Shown: one piece after another, positions 11,719-21,831 of the stretch
How positions within the stretch are numbered: the first letter of the stretch is position 1
Layout of the letters: the number at the start of each line of letters is the position of its first letter
Source: Adiantum capillus-veneris
Taxonomy: Eukaryota > Streptophyta > Polypodiopsida > Polypodiales > Pteridaceae
Direction of reading: 5' to 3'
Length of the DNA: 64,000 bases
Assembly: GCA_014529385.2 (NCBI GenBank)
Contig: CM043959.1
Span: forward strand, 91,865,529-91,929,528
The notes under the pieces: generated by a model
Database searches by the model: none
Told to the model about the DNA's origin: nothing
The model's input: only the letters and a program-made list of their open reading frames with translations
Made by a program: the position numbers and the translations under genes

Positions 11719-11841
11719 TGAAAGGGTGGTGGTAACACGTGTGCTAGTCTCCACCCAACCGTGCTACCTTATAGCCTCCCCCTAGCGTACACACTGTTCG
11801 ACCATGCCGGTGGCCTTGCCCGTAGGACCCATGTCCTTACA
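11719..11841 (-). repeat. Element F right LTR (5' LTR)
   Basis: A 123-bp LTR with TG...CA ends, followed by the TTCCC duplication at 11842-11846. Confidence 0.92.
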
Positions 11842-12054
11842 TTCCCCCAAGCATATGAGAGGGGTGATCCTTTGCAATGAGCATCCTCTTTTGGAGCTTC
11901 ATTCGTGGAAGCTCTAGGAGTCTCATTGTAGGCATTTCTTTTGGGGCAAGAACGATAACCATGTCCTTGCTCCCCACACTTAAAGCATTTGTGTTCTTTA
12001 CGAAAAGCCTCTAACTCTTCAAGAGAGAGATTGTTTTGACCTTTGTAAACTCCT
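11842..12054 (-). pseudogene. Element E gag zinc-knuckle segment between D and F
   Basis: The minus strand encodes NNLSLEELEAFRKEHKCFKC followed by GEQGHGYRSC, a CX2CX4HX4C zinc knuckle at the end of Gypsy gag. Upstream it joins the gag segment at 17604, and downstream the protease at 6724. Both joins are in frame once the inserted element and one copy of its 5-bp duplication are removed. This is direct evidence that D and F landed in the same host gene. Confidence 0.9.
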
Positions 12055-12320
12055 TGAAGAGTGCGTGCGAGAGCGTGTGTGTGTGTGTGTGTGTGCAGCA
12101 ATGGAGAAGAGAGGAGACACAGGTTTGGGTGGACTCCAAACCTGTGTGTGCAGCAATGGAGAAGAGAGGAGAAACAGGTTTGGGTGGACTCCAAACACAA
12201 TAGTGTTAGGGTTATGAGTCCTTATTCTTTTGTATAGAATGAATGGTTAGTGTTAGTTCCCGGTTAGTCTCCGGCCGCCCAACACTTAGGCGCGGCACAT
12301 TGGGATTTACCACCCCAACA
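12055..12320 (-). repeat. Element D left LTR (3' LTR), 266 bp with internal duplication
   Basis: 65 bp longer than its partner. A 55-bp unit (12095-12149) is repeated in tandem at 12150-12204, and a GT run is expanded by about 10 bp. The two changes account for the whole length difference. Confidence 0.92.
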
Positions 12321-12331
12321 ACCTCCCACTT
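12321..12331 (-). promoter_or_regulatory. Element D polypurine tract
   Basis: The minus strand reads AAGTGGGAGGT directly before the left LTR start TGTTGGGG. Confidence 0.8.
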
Positions 12332-12515
12332 AAAGGACAATGTGCCTTTAAGCTGGGGTGATAATGTATATATACATACAATACAGGTAGACAATGACCA
12401 TGATTATCTACCCAATGCCCATGAGTGCTCGACAATGTGCAGACCGCTCTGAAGGTAAGCCCTTTGTTAGAAGATCAGCAGGATTCTCAGTGGTGTGAAT
12501 TTTGGCAAGCTGCAA

Positions 12516-13909
12516 TCACTTGTCCTCAAGCACCTCACGAATGAAGTGATACTTCACATCCACATGCTTTGTCTTTGCATGGAACACTGGATTCTTTGCC
12601 AATTGTATAGCACTTTGGCTATCGCAATGTAACACAGGCATCTCAACATTGATTCCCAAGTCTCCCACCAGCCGACCAAGCCATATAGCTTCCTTGCAAG
12701 CTTCTGAAGCTGCAACATATTCAGCCTCTGTAGTAGACAAGGTAACACAATCTTGCAAACGAGATCGCCATGAAACTGCACCTCCAGTGAATTCAAAAAC
12801 ATAGCCTGAAGTAGACCTTCTCTTGTCCAAGTCTCTTGCATAATCTGCATCTATGTAACCAATGACACATGCTTCCTTTCTTCCAAAGCAAATGCACATG
12901 TCTTTTGTACCATTCAAATATCGCATAACCCCTTTCACTGCCTCCCAATGTTTCTTGCCTGGATTTGACATATATTTGCTAACAACTCCCACTGCAAAAG
13001 CAATATCAGGACGTGTAGCAGTCATAGCATACATCAAACTTCCAACTGCAGATGAATAAGGCACTTTTGCCATTTCAGCCTTTTCCTCTTTAGACTTAGG
13101 GCAATCATTTTTAGAAAGTTTCACATATGGAGGCAATGGAGTACTCAATGTCTTCCCCGTCTCCATATTGAAACGCTTGAGCACTTTAGCAATGTACTCA
13201 GATTGAGACAAATAGACCAATTTCTTGCATCTGTCTCGCTTAATGCGCATGCCAAGGATATGGCTTGCTTCACCCATGTCTTTCATTTCAAAGTTTGCAT
13301 GTAACTCTGACTTCAAGGCTGGCTCATCCCTGCATTTCCCGGCAATTAACATATCATCCACATAAAGGACCAAAATCAGCAAACTACCATCTTTAGCTCG
13401 CTTAGTGTAGATGCAATGGTCCATATCGCTACGTTTGTAGCCTTGAGAGAGCATGAACGAGTAGAATTTATGATACCACTCCCTTGATGACTGTTTTAGA
13501 CCGTAAAGAGTCTTTTCTAATGGACACACCAAGTCTTCATTGCCCTTCTCAACAAAACCTTCTGGCTGCTGCATATAAACTTCTTCTTGAAGATCACCAT
13601 GCAAGAACGCCGTCTTGACATCCATCTGGTCAAGTTCCATGTCGTCTTTAGCAACCAACGCAAGTACACACCACAGAGTAGTCATCTTGACAACCGGAGA
13701 AAAGATCTCATCCTACTGCTTAAATCCTTTAGCAACAAGCCGTGCCTTGTACTTGGGTTTATTATCATGAGGTGTAATTTTCTGCTTGTACACCCATTTG
13801 CATGGTAATGCCTTTTTACCTTTAGGCAACCGAACCAACTTCCAAGTTTGATTCTTATGCAGCGAGTCCATTTCTCATTGCATAGCTTTCTCCCACTTTG
13901 CCTTGTCAT
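12516..13909 (-). pseudogene. Element D reverse transcriptase and RNase H
   Basis: A 389-codon open stretch (13685-12516) covers most of the Copia polymerase: LDQMDVKTAFLHGDLQEEVY, YGLKQSSREWY, the catalytic LVLYVDDMLIAG, TRPDIAFAVG, then RNase H with VIGYIDADYARD, STTEAEYVAASEACKEAIW and LHCDSQSAIQLAKNPVFHAK. It ends at VKYHFIREVLEDK. Upstream, 13909-13682 holds the RT start in another frame. The catalytic residues look intact over the long part, making this one of the better preserved coding pieces of the window. Confidence 0.92.
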
Positions 13910-14075
13910 CCATTGACATGGCTTCCTTATAGCAGGAAGGCTCTCCGCAATCTGTCAACATAATTTAGTCCAATGAGGGAGTAAATCTATCAGGAGGCCT
14001 TGAAACTCTTGTAGACCTTCTAATAACTGCTTGAGCCGGTTGTCCCTCAGCAACATCTTGTACTACAGGAGGATT

Positions 14076-15205
14076 TTACACTTGTTGTCTAACATTAGGC
14101 ACTTCAGCCCTATTGTGGACAATTCCATCTTCTTGGAAGATAACTCTCCTGACCTCCACTGTATGCACAGGCTTCTTATGCATCTTTTCTTCATTGAAGT
14201 ATACGTCATTGCTGGGAACTATCTTTTGAGCTTCAGAATCCCATAAGCAAAATCCCATCTCGCCAGGATTGCCATAGCCAAGAAATATGCATTTCTTTGA
14301 CTTAGGAGCAACTTACTTCGAAACTCCTTTGGAACATGGCAATACGCTTCACAACCAAAGACTCTAAGATGCTTGTAAGAAGGTGACTTCCCAAACCAAA
14401 TCTCTTCAGGTACCTTCTCATCCAAAGCCTTGTTAGGAGATCTATTAATAAGATGGACAATAGTTGCTAACACTTCCGCCCAAAATCCATTAGGCAACTC
14501 TACATTAGACAACATGCTACGTAACTTCTCTTGTATGGTATGGTTCATCCTCTCAGCAACACCATTTTGTGGAGGGTTATATGGAGCAGTCAATTTTCTT
14601 TTGATGCCTTTGAAATCACAAAATTTTTGAAAGGCTTTAGTGACATACTCACCACCATTGTCTGACCTCAAGCACTTTACTTTCTTGCCAGACTGATTCT
14701 CCACTAATGCCACAAAATTCTAAAATTTTGAAAGAACTTCATCCTTCTTCCTGAGAGGATATACCCACACTTTCCTTGAGAAGTCATCAATGAATGTAAC
14801 AAAGTACAATGAACCTCCCATGGATACGTTAGGCATAGGTCCACAGACATCACTATGCACTAACCCTAATGGCTCACTTTTCCGAGTGCTTCCCCTTTTG
14901 TGTGGTGACTGTGTTTGTTTACCATAAAGACAATGCTCACAAATTGAAAAATCTGAGAAATTGAAGCCAGGCACATAACCAAAACGAGATAAGATTTTCA
15001 TTCCCTTTTGAGACATATGTCCTAATCGGAGATGCCACAAAGAAACACTTGGCTGCTCGGTTACACAAATTACATGGTTTTTAACATTGGATACATGTAG
15101 CATGTACAAAGTCCCAGACTTTGAACCATGTGCTACTACTAAAGAACCTTTGGTGATCTTCCACGAGCTATCACCAAATGTGCAGTAATATCCTACGTCA
15201 TCCAA
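14076..15205 (-). pseudogene. Element D integrase
   Basis: At 15205-14720 are the pre-integrase and zinc-binding region (SLWHLRLGHMSQKGMK, CEHCLYGKQ) and the first catalytic Asp (LGLVHSDVCGPM, then FVTFIDDFSRKVWVYPL). After a stop the core continues at 14713 with CLRSDNGGEYV (second Asp) and NPPQNGVAERMNHT (Glu), then KHLRVFGCEAYCHVP. A frameshift near 14300 leads to 14258-14076. All three acidic catalytic residues are visible, but the frame is broken. Confidence 0.9.
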
Positions 15206-15660
15206 TTGTCTTCTCTAATCAAGATTTTAGTAAGCTTCGGCACATGTCTCACATTCTTGAGTATGAATGAAGAACCATTTTGAAATTTCAGCTGCACATC
15301 GCCGACACCAACTATGTCGCAAGCAAAATCATTGCCAAGACGAACACGACCTTTACGGGCTGCATCATATGTACTGAACCACTCTCTGTGAGGAGTCACA
15401 TGAAATGATGCACCTGAGTCAATAACCCAATCCTGTAAAGCATAGTCATCAGTGGCAACCAAAAATGCTGAATCCATGGCAGATGTGAGATAAATATCTC
15501 CATCAGAATCTTCAACAAAAACATTGTTGATCTCTTCAATCTTTATACTGCTTTCCTTAGTCTTGCCTTCTTCCGACTTCTTGTCTTTACCTTTCTCTTG
15601 TTTCCACTTTCGACAGTCTTTCTTCATATGACCCTTTTTGTGACAATGATAGCACTCAAT
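15193..15660 (-). pseudogene. Element D zinc knuckle and aspartic protease
   Basis: The nucleocapsid end reads CYHCHKKGHMKKDC, a CX2CX4HX4C knuckle shared with the end of the gag frame. A Lys/Glu-rich linker follows, then the protease active site WVIDSGASFHVTPHREWF and FILKNVRHVPKL. The active-site Asp-Ser-Gly is intact. The frame ends near 15193, overlapping the integrase frame. Confidence 0.88.
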
Positions 15661-16352
15661 GTCTTTTTGGCCATGTGATTTGCTACGAGATTTTCCTCTC
15701 TGATTTTGCTTGCCCTTTTCTTGTGATCGACCATGAACAACGAGAGCATTGCTAGTACCACGAGAAGTATCAAGATTCTTCTTGCTAACTTCTTCAGCAA
15801 ATTGCCCTCAACATCAGCACATGTTAAACCATCAGGAGGTGCTGAGTTACTTATGGCTGTGCGAAAAGTATCCCAACTTTCTGGCAACGTAACTAGCAAG
15901 AACATTTCTTTGACCGAATTGTCAAAATTGACTCCCTGAGCAGAAAGCTGACTGAAAATTGTGTTGAACTCATTGAGATGGTTGCACATGGGTGTGCCCT
16001 CATCCATCTTCAAATCAACTAACTTTTTCAGCCAATAAACCTGTGATGCTGCACTTTTCTTCTCATACAGGTCACATAACTTCTTCCACAGCTTATAACT
16101 AGTCTTTGCCATGTTCACATTGAAGTACACATTCTTTGACAAAGTCAGCATGATGGTGGACTTGGCAAGCTCATCCAACTCCTCCCAGTCATACTCATCC
16201 ATATCCTCAGGCTTTATCCCCTTCATCTTTGTCGGCCGGATCTGCTTCTTCTGTACTAAGACATTGTAAATTTGTTCCTTTAAAAAAGGGAAGTTAGTGC
16301 CATCCAACTTCTCAATGTTGAACAAAGAGTTCTCCGATGATGAAGCCATCAC
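15624..16352 (-). pseudogene. Element D gag
   Basis: Copia gag starting MMASSSENSLFNIEKLDGTN, a typical N-terminus, with WKKLCDLYEKKSAASQVYWL and MCNHLNEFNTIFSQLSAQG in the conserved UBN2-type capsid region. A frameshift near 15800, after LTCADVEGNLLKK, moves the rest into another frame. The related element J (61909-62686) retains a similar gag start. Confidence 0.88.
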
Positions 16353-17388
16353 TCTACAAGGAACAAAAGTAATAGATCCGCTCCACTAAAGACGATGATA
16401 GAAAACCTGGAAAATTTCGGCAGAGTCTCCCCTGCAAAACTGACTTCTGAACCCAAAACAAATGTGTATAATGACTGAAACACTGATCAAAGTGGCTTAA
16501 CCGGCAAGATAAAATCTCAAAGAACTGTCAGTGTCAATGTCTCCAACTCTAGAAGAGTGTCTCTGACCAACTGAACACTGTCAAAGGCATGCGCATAAAG
16601 ATGACAGCAATGCCAACAATGGCGGGTCAACAGATGCACACCAATACTGCACTAACCACATAAACATACATCCTATGTCGATGCCGAAACTATGGGGATG
16701 TTGGGGGCTCGCTCCAAAACCTATATCACTGAAAGGGTCTCCACATTTGAGAATCCCCCAGCTCAATAAAACCTCACTACGACCCTCAACAATAGGCTTT
16801 GCATATTTCCATCGCAATACATAAACCGCATAAGATCTTACATCAACCACAGAAACCCTTTCTGTAACCGCTGCGGTGGTTTGTCTGATATAACAGACCC
16901 TCAAGACCTTACATCAAATATGCATGTGACAGACATTACAGAAAGAGTCTCCAATGAAAACCTGTACATGCAGAAGAACCGACGAGGGTAGACCACCCTA
17001 CTAACTGAATTGAATATCTCTCAAACTGTGCAAAATTTGCAGAAATTTCCTTCTGCAAAGTTGTAGACCACGCAAAAACGGTTGGGGACCGAGAGAATGG
17101 ACTTGAAATAAGCTGTTTTTAAAGGTCAAAACAGATCTATAAAAATCTGCACCTGTGTACCCTAGACGTGCAGGCAGTCTGAGTGACGTATCTCAAAATT
17201 GGTGAGGATTTTGAGAAAACGTTCTTCTGCAAAGTTGAAGAGGATGAAAAACCGGTCAGGATGCATTGGAATCGGCTTGAATGAAAACGTTTTGGTAGGC
17301 CAAAATAGATCTGCAAAAACGTGCTGCAGTTTTTGCTGCTTCTCTGCTTGCTTCCTCGCTGAGCTCCAATGGTGCTCCCAATCCCTGA
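16353..17388 (-). other. Element D 5' leader
   Basis: About 1 kb between the primer site and gag, with no convincing gene. The part around 16415-16460 (GGCAGAGTCTCCCCTGC and nearby) has a recognisable counterpart in element J near 62035, so leader sequence is shared by the family. Confidence 0.7.
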
Positions 17389-17400
17389 GCTCTGATACCA
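17389..17400 (-). promoter_or_regulatory. Element D primer binding site
   Basis: The minus strand reads TGGTATCAGAGC two bases inside the right LTR, an exact complement of the plant initiator tRNA-Met 3' end. Confidence 0.95.
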
Positions 17401-17402
17401 GT

Positions 17403-17603
17403 TGAAGAGTGCGTGCGAGAGCGTGTATGTGTGCAGCAATGGAGAAGAGAGGAGACACAGGTTTGGGTAGACTCCAAACACAATAGTGTTAGGGTTATGA
17501 GTCCTTATTCTTTTGTATAGAATGAATGGTCAGTGTTAGTTCCCGGTTAGTCTCCGGCCGCCCAACGCTCAGGCGCGGCACATTGGGCTTTACCACCCCA
17601 ACA
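17403..17603 (-). repeat. Element D right LTR (5' LTR)
   Basis: 201 bp with TG...CA ends, followed by CTCCT (17604-17608). It lacks the 55-bp duplication seen in the left LTR. Confidence 0.94.
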
Positions 17604-18110
17604 CTCCTTTCTCGTTGGTCTTGTTGTTGTCGTTGTTGGAATTTCCTTGGGAAGAACTTTGAGCATTGTTCTTCCCCTTTGTATCATTTCGATCTTTGTT
17701 TTCCATGGGCTTGGCTTTCCTTTTAGCCCCTTGTTGAAAATTGATAAGAGATGCAACCATAGTGTGATGGATAACTTCGGTGATAGAACCGGGCCATTGG
17801 GAGTTGACATACTCGGCCATATCCTCAGGTAATCCCGCAAAAAAATGTTGCTTTTTCTTGGCAAAGTCTACCTTCTGAAAGACTGTAGCTTTGAGATGTA
17901 AAGCCCAAAACTTGTCTACATATTTGTGGTGGATAGATTCGTTGGAAAGTAACTTCAAACTCCGCTATTCGGTGAGCACTTTATCTTTAGTGTCACTTGC
18001 AAGAAATTGCTTTATTGGAGCTTCATTGTTTGCCACGAAGGCTAGCCCACCATTGACGAGCAATTTTTTGAAAGTGCATAACTACATGACGTAGCTTGGA
18101 GGATTCAGTG
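17604..18110 (-). pseudogene. Element E gag, N-terminal half
   Basis: The minus strand encodes KQFLASDTKDKVLTE, a stop, then HHKYVDKFWALHLKATVFQK, FAGLPEDMAEYVNSQWPG and GAKRKAKPMENKD, an ordinary Gypsy gag capsid region with a basic Asn-rich tail (KTNEKG). It joins the zinc-knuckle segment at 12054 once element D is removed. Upstream it is cut at 18110 by the LTR end of element B, and the true gag N-terminus is missing from the window. It has at least two in-frame stops. Confidence 0.82.
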
Positions 18111-18150
18111 TGTTATGAGGGCGTATAGATCTAGAAGAGAGCAAGAGGAG
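18111..18150 (-). repeat. Element B 3' LTR remnant
   Basis: The first 40 bp match 26414-26453 with a few differences, then similarity stops abruptly and RNase H coding sequence follows. This marks the internal deletion. Confidence 0.8.
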
Positions 18151-18156
18151 AAGACC

Positions 18157-18854
18157 CTAATAGTAAATTAGTCCATCAATTTCTTGAAAGTCATCATTAA
18201 TTCCTTGTCCTTGTAGTTGTTGTCTAATATTCTGAGCAAGTGGGTCCATGGAAATTTGCGTCTTCACCTTAGAAAGAAAGGTAGAATCTTCAGGAGCTTG
18301 GCTTATGGTGGCGTTTAGCTTAAGCTGCTCAGGTTTCAAAATCACTGACTCTTGTTGATCAAATGTTGCGTCGCCTTCTCTAGGTACAAGGTAGGATCTT
18401 CTTGATAAGGCATCTGGCTTACCTTGTTGATGGCCAGGCCTATAAGAGATAAGAAAATCAAACCTTGATAGGATACCACTCCACCTGGCTTGGCGACGAT
18501 TTAAGACGAGGGATACCATGAAGTATTCCAAATTCTTCTGATCTGTATAGACATTGATCTTATGAGGAGCTCCTTCAAGTAGGTGACGCCAGTGTCAAAG
18601 GAGTCGATGATTGCTAATAGCTCTTTGTCATGGATTTCATAATTGATTTCTGCAGGTGAGAACTTGTGGGAATGAAAAGCCAATGGATGTAGTCGACCAT
18701 CCTCACCTACTTGGGATAGAATAGCGCCAAGGGCAACATCTGAAGTGTCTGTTTCTAGAATGAAAAGCTTTGTAGGATCTGCGTGAATTAGAATGGGTGC
18801 GGTCGTGAAAGCTTGCGGTCTAAAATGCTTTTGCGGCCTCTGAGTCCCAAACAA
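18157..18854 (-). pseudogene. Element B RNase H
   Basis: Two overlapping frames make one frameshifted RNase H. 18854-18570 reads [20 protein letters not shown] with the catalytic Asp, [20 protein letters not shown] and [13 protein letters not shown]. 18531-18157 reads [20 protein letters not shown], then [17 protein letters not shown] with the conserved His-Asp end. The stop falls right after DGLIYY, where the integrase zinc finger would normally start. Confidence 0.88.
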
Positions 18855-19692
18855 ACTTATTATGGCATGTCAACCTTGTGAGTGCTGTAACCACCTTAGA
18901 GTATCCCTTGATAAAGATAAGATAGAAATTTGCAAATCCGAGGAAACATTGGACATCTCTTACCGAGGTGGGTGTCTCCCAATCATGGATGGTTTGAACC
19001 TTCTTTGGATCCATAGAGATTCCCTTTTCAGAGATAACATAACCAAGAAATTCCACCTTAGATTGATGAAAAGAGCACTTCTCCAACTTTGCATATAACC
19101 CCGATGCACGAAGCTTTTCAAGCACTAACCGTACATGGTGCTCATGCTCTTCTTGATCCTTGGAAAATATCAAGATATCATCCAAGTATATTACCACAAA
19201 ATAATCCAAATACTCCTGAAAGACGTCGTTCATAAAATGTTGAAAAACTAATGGGGCATTTTTGAGACCAAATGGCATGACGGTATATTCAAAGTGGCCA
19301 TACCTTGTGTGAAAGGCTGTCTTCCATTCATCACCTTCTTTGATTCTGATTAGGTTGTAAGCACCACGAAGGTCTATTTTTGTAAATATTCTTTCCTTGC
19401 CAAGGTGCTCAAGAAGCTCTGGGATCAAGGGAAGGGGATAGCGATTCTTGACGGTGATCTTGTTCAGGCCTCTATAATCCACGCACATCCGGAGAGTTCC
19501 GTCCTTCTTTTCTACAAAGAGTATTGGAGCTCCTGTTGGGGACTTTGAATGCTGTATGAACCCCTTAGCAAGATTCTCATCAATACTTTTTCGTATTTCT
19601 ACCAATTTATCTTGAGATAGCTTGTATATTGGGCCAAAAGGGGGTTCGGTACCCTCCTGAAGCTCTATATCACAATCATAGGGTCGATGCAC
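18820..19692 (-). pseudogene. Element B reverse transcriptase
   Basis: A 290-codon open stretch contains a well-preserved Ty3/Gypsy reverse transcriptase: [60 protein letters not shown], catalytic [34 protein letters not shown] and [14 protein letters not shown]. No stop interrupts the core. The protein continues into RNase H only after a frameshift near 18840. Of all the Gypsy polymerases here this core is the cleanest. Confidence 0.92.
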
Positions 19693-19776
19693 CAGTAAGA
19701 GATCTGCATTCTTCTTTTCAAAAAATTCATTCTAATCTTGATATTGACGTGGCAATGCCTTCATGATTTTTGTTGT

Positions 19777-20227
19777 TTACGTGTCGATCTGTGTTGCATA
19801 TATTAGGAAAATTCGATACTTTTTTGCTGCACGCATAAAGACCCTGGCTCCAAGATATATAGGTCTATTATGTCTTCCCTTCTTCTTTTGGACTTTCCGT
19901 GGTTCAATTCTCCGAGCCCTCCAATCGATGTTAGGATTATGTAATTCAAGCCATGGTAGCCCAATAACAATTGGACTTCTTGGGCTTTGTATGATATTGA
20001 ACACTATTCTTGAAACATGCTCCGAGTTTCATACCTAACATCCCCTGAAGCGTGGGGGCGACTATCAATGACTTCTACATTTGTTAGATTAGACTTCTCC
20101 ACAAGTGGTATGCCTTGCTCTTTTGCAAATTCTTTGTCCATGAAGCACGCTGTTGCACCTGAATCTAGTAATGCTTCACAATCCATGTGTCTACCCGGCA
20201 TATGGATGTTGACTGGTAGCATTGAAG
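19777..20227 (-). pseudogene. Element B aspartic protease, split from gag by Copia A
   Basis: The minus strand encodes MLPVNIHMPGRHMDCEALLD and SGATACFMDKEFAKEQGIPL, with an intact Asp-Ser-Gly active site. After a frameshift near 20004 it continues with IVIGLPWLELHNPNIDW, the conserved protease C-terminal segment. Upstream, the frame is cut at 20227 by element A. Removing A with one TGAAG copy joins it in frame to 25316 (LFLPVEST then MLPVN). Confidence 0.9.
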
Positions 20228-20454
20228 TGTTGGAATTAGGGTTGTAGAGAAACACACACAGCTTGGAGAAGACGAAGGAAGCTCAAGGCACACAATAGAG
20301 AGTGTGTTACTTAGTGTGCAATGGAAAGATAGATAGCCCTAGATTGATGGGCGTATATACAATGCTCGGGGGAAAAAACCTCCTAAAGAGGGAAAAAATG
20401 CCCCGACGGTCCTAGTGTGTTCACACACATCACTACCACATGTATATGGTAACA
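20228..20454 (-). repeat. Element A left LTR (3' LTR)
   Basis: 227 bp, TGTTGGAATTAG to GGTAACA on the plus strand, preceded by the TGAAG duplication. The minus strand contains a TATATA-type box. Confidence 0.95.
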
Positions 20455-20469
20455 AATCCCCCCTGGAGT
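20455..20469 (-). promoter_or_regulatory. Element A polypurine tract
   Basis: The minus strand reads CTCCAGGGGGGATT directly before the left LTR. The same tract lies before the 3' LTR of element C (30808-30822). Confidence 0.9.
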
Positions 20470-20529
20470 GATGCGGTGAACGAGAGCTAGCACATGAGTA
20501 AAGGGAAGTGCCATGCCCTGAGGACATGA

Positions 20530-21831
20530 TCAGTCCACAAAGGGGAGTAAGCCCAAAGCTTTGCGGAAAGCTTCAAGCTTCTCACGAGACAATGCCTTTG
20601 TGAAAATATCTGCAAGGTTGTCCTGTGTTGGCACATAAGCCAAGCTGATCTCTCCTGCTGAGAGCCTCTCCTTGACATAGTGGTAATGCACCTCAATGTG
20701 CTTTGTGCGAGCATGAAAAACTAAGTTCCTCGCAACTGCCAATGCGCTCTGACTGTCAGTGTAGATAGTGTTGGCAGTGTCCTGTCCAACACCCAAATCA
20801 GCCATAAGGCGTCTGAGCCATACACACTCAACCGTAGCTGTGAAGACTGCCCTGTACTCAGCCTCACAACTCGAAGTGGCCACAGTAGGTTGCTTCTTGC
20901 TCAACCATGATATACATGAACTGCCAAGCATGAAACAAAAACCACTTGTGGACACTCGCGTGTCAAAACAACCAGCCCAATCTGAGTCCGAAAAAGCATG
21001 TAAGTCTGGCGGCAATGATCCCCCCTTGGGATAAAACAAGCCAAGATGTAAAGTGCCACTAAGGTAGCGGAAAATTCTATTGACAGCCTGCCAATGCTTA
21101 GACCCTGGGCTATGCATAAATCTGCTGACTTGTGAGACTGCAAACTGAATATCCGGCCTCGTGTTGCATACATAAATGAGGCAGCCAACAGCAGTTTGGT
21201 AAAGAGTGACATCAGCAGGATCGCCAGCATCATGTAGACTCAACTTCAAACCTGTTTCCATGGGAGTGGCAATAGGTTTGCAATCCTCAAGTCCAAACTT
21301 ACATAGCAATGTCTCTATGTAACTTTTCTGACACAAGGCAATACCACCATCACACTGCTTAAACTGTATGCCCAAATAATGATGCAACAGCCCCAAATCT
21401 TTCATCTTGAAAGTAGCATTCAAATCAGCCTTAAATTCAGCAATATGTCTCTCATTTGGTCCAGTGATCAGCAAATCATCAACATAAAGATCCACGATGA
21501 GAAATACATCACCCTCACGCTTTACATACTATGTGCTTTCTGTTGGACTGTTACGAAAGCCTTGTTTGACAAAATGAGTGTCAGCTTTCTCATACCAAGC
21601 ACGAGGAGATTGCTTCAACCCATACAAAGCCTTGTTACATTTGCACACTTTGTCCTCTTGTCCTTTTATGACAAAACCGCGAGGCTGCGTTACATAAACT
21701 TCCTCAAATATGTCACCATTCAAGAAAGCAGTAACAATGTCTGATTGATGTACATCCCAACCAAAATGAGCTGCCAATGCACATAGAAAACGCACAGTAG
21801 TCATACGACAAGTGAGAGCAAAAGTCTCCAT
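20530..21831 (-). pseudogene. Element A reverse transcriptase and RNase H
   Basis: 21831-21529 gives METFALTCRMTTVRFLCALA, HQSDIVTAFLNGDIFEEVYV and YGLKQSPRAWYEK, and ends at an in-frame TAG (21529-21531) after SPTEST. 21495-20530 gives DLYVDDLLITGPNERHIAEF with the catalytic YVDD, LHHYLGIQFKQCDGG, then RNase H (LHAFSDSDWAGC, SSCEAEYRAVFTATVECVWL, TDSQSALAVARN, HIEVHYHYVKERL) and the end GLLPFVD. Apart from the TAG, the polymerase is intact. A 2-base deletion at about 21831 breaks the link to integrase. Confidence 0.93.

Larger units (their letters stand above)
6725..11841 (-). mobile_element. Element F: complete-ended Gypsy chromovirus with 123-bp LTRs
   Basis: The LTRs at 6725-6847 and 11719-11841 are both 123 bp. 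The element is flanked on each side by TTCCC (6720-6724 and 11842-11846), a 5-bp target-site duplication. A primer binding site lies beside the right LTR and a G-rich polypurine tract beside the left LTR. The internal order on the minus strand is gag with zinc knuckle, protease, reverse transcriptase, remnants of RNase H, integrase and chromodomain-like tail. Many frameshifts and lost key residues show that it cannot act by itself. It is inserted into element E between the gag zinc knuckle and the protease. Confidence 0.92.
12055..17603 (-). mobile_element. Element D: complete-ended Copia retrotransposon
   Basis: The LTRs at 12055-12320 and 17403-17603 have TG...CA ends, and both flanks carry the 5-bp duplication CTCCT (12050-12054 and 17604-17608). 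A perfect initiator tRNA-Met primer site and a purine tract are in the expected places. Internal order on the minus strand is gag, zinc knuckle, protease, integrase, reverse transcriptase, RNase H, which is the Copia order. The polymerase motifs and C-terminal part resemble the Tork/Tnt1 type. Frameshifts occur in gag, protease/integrase and the integrase/RT linker. It sits inside element E gag. Confidence 0.94.

Noticed and set aside
17389-17400. Possible tRNA gene relic at the TGGTATCAGAGC sites (also 25075, 11706, 40488, 62482)
   Set aside because: Only the complement of the tRNA-Met 3' end is present, directly inside LTRs; no tRNA cloverleaf could be drawn.
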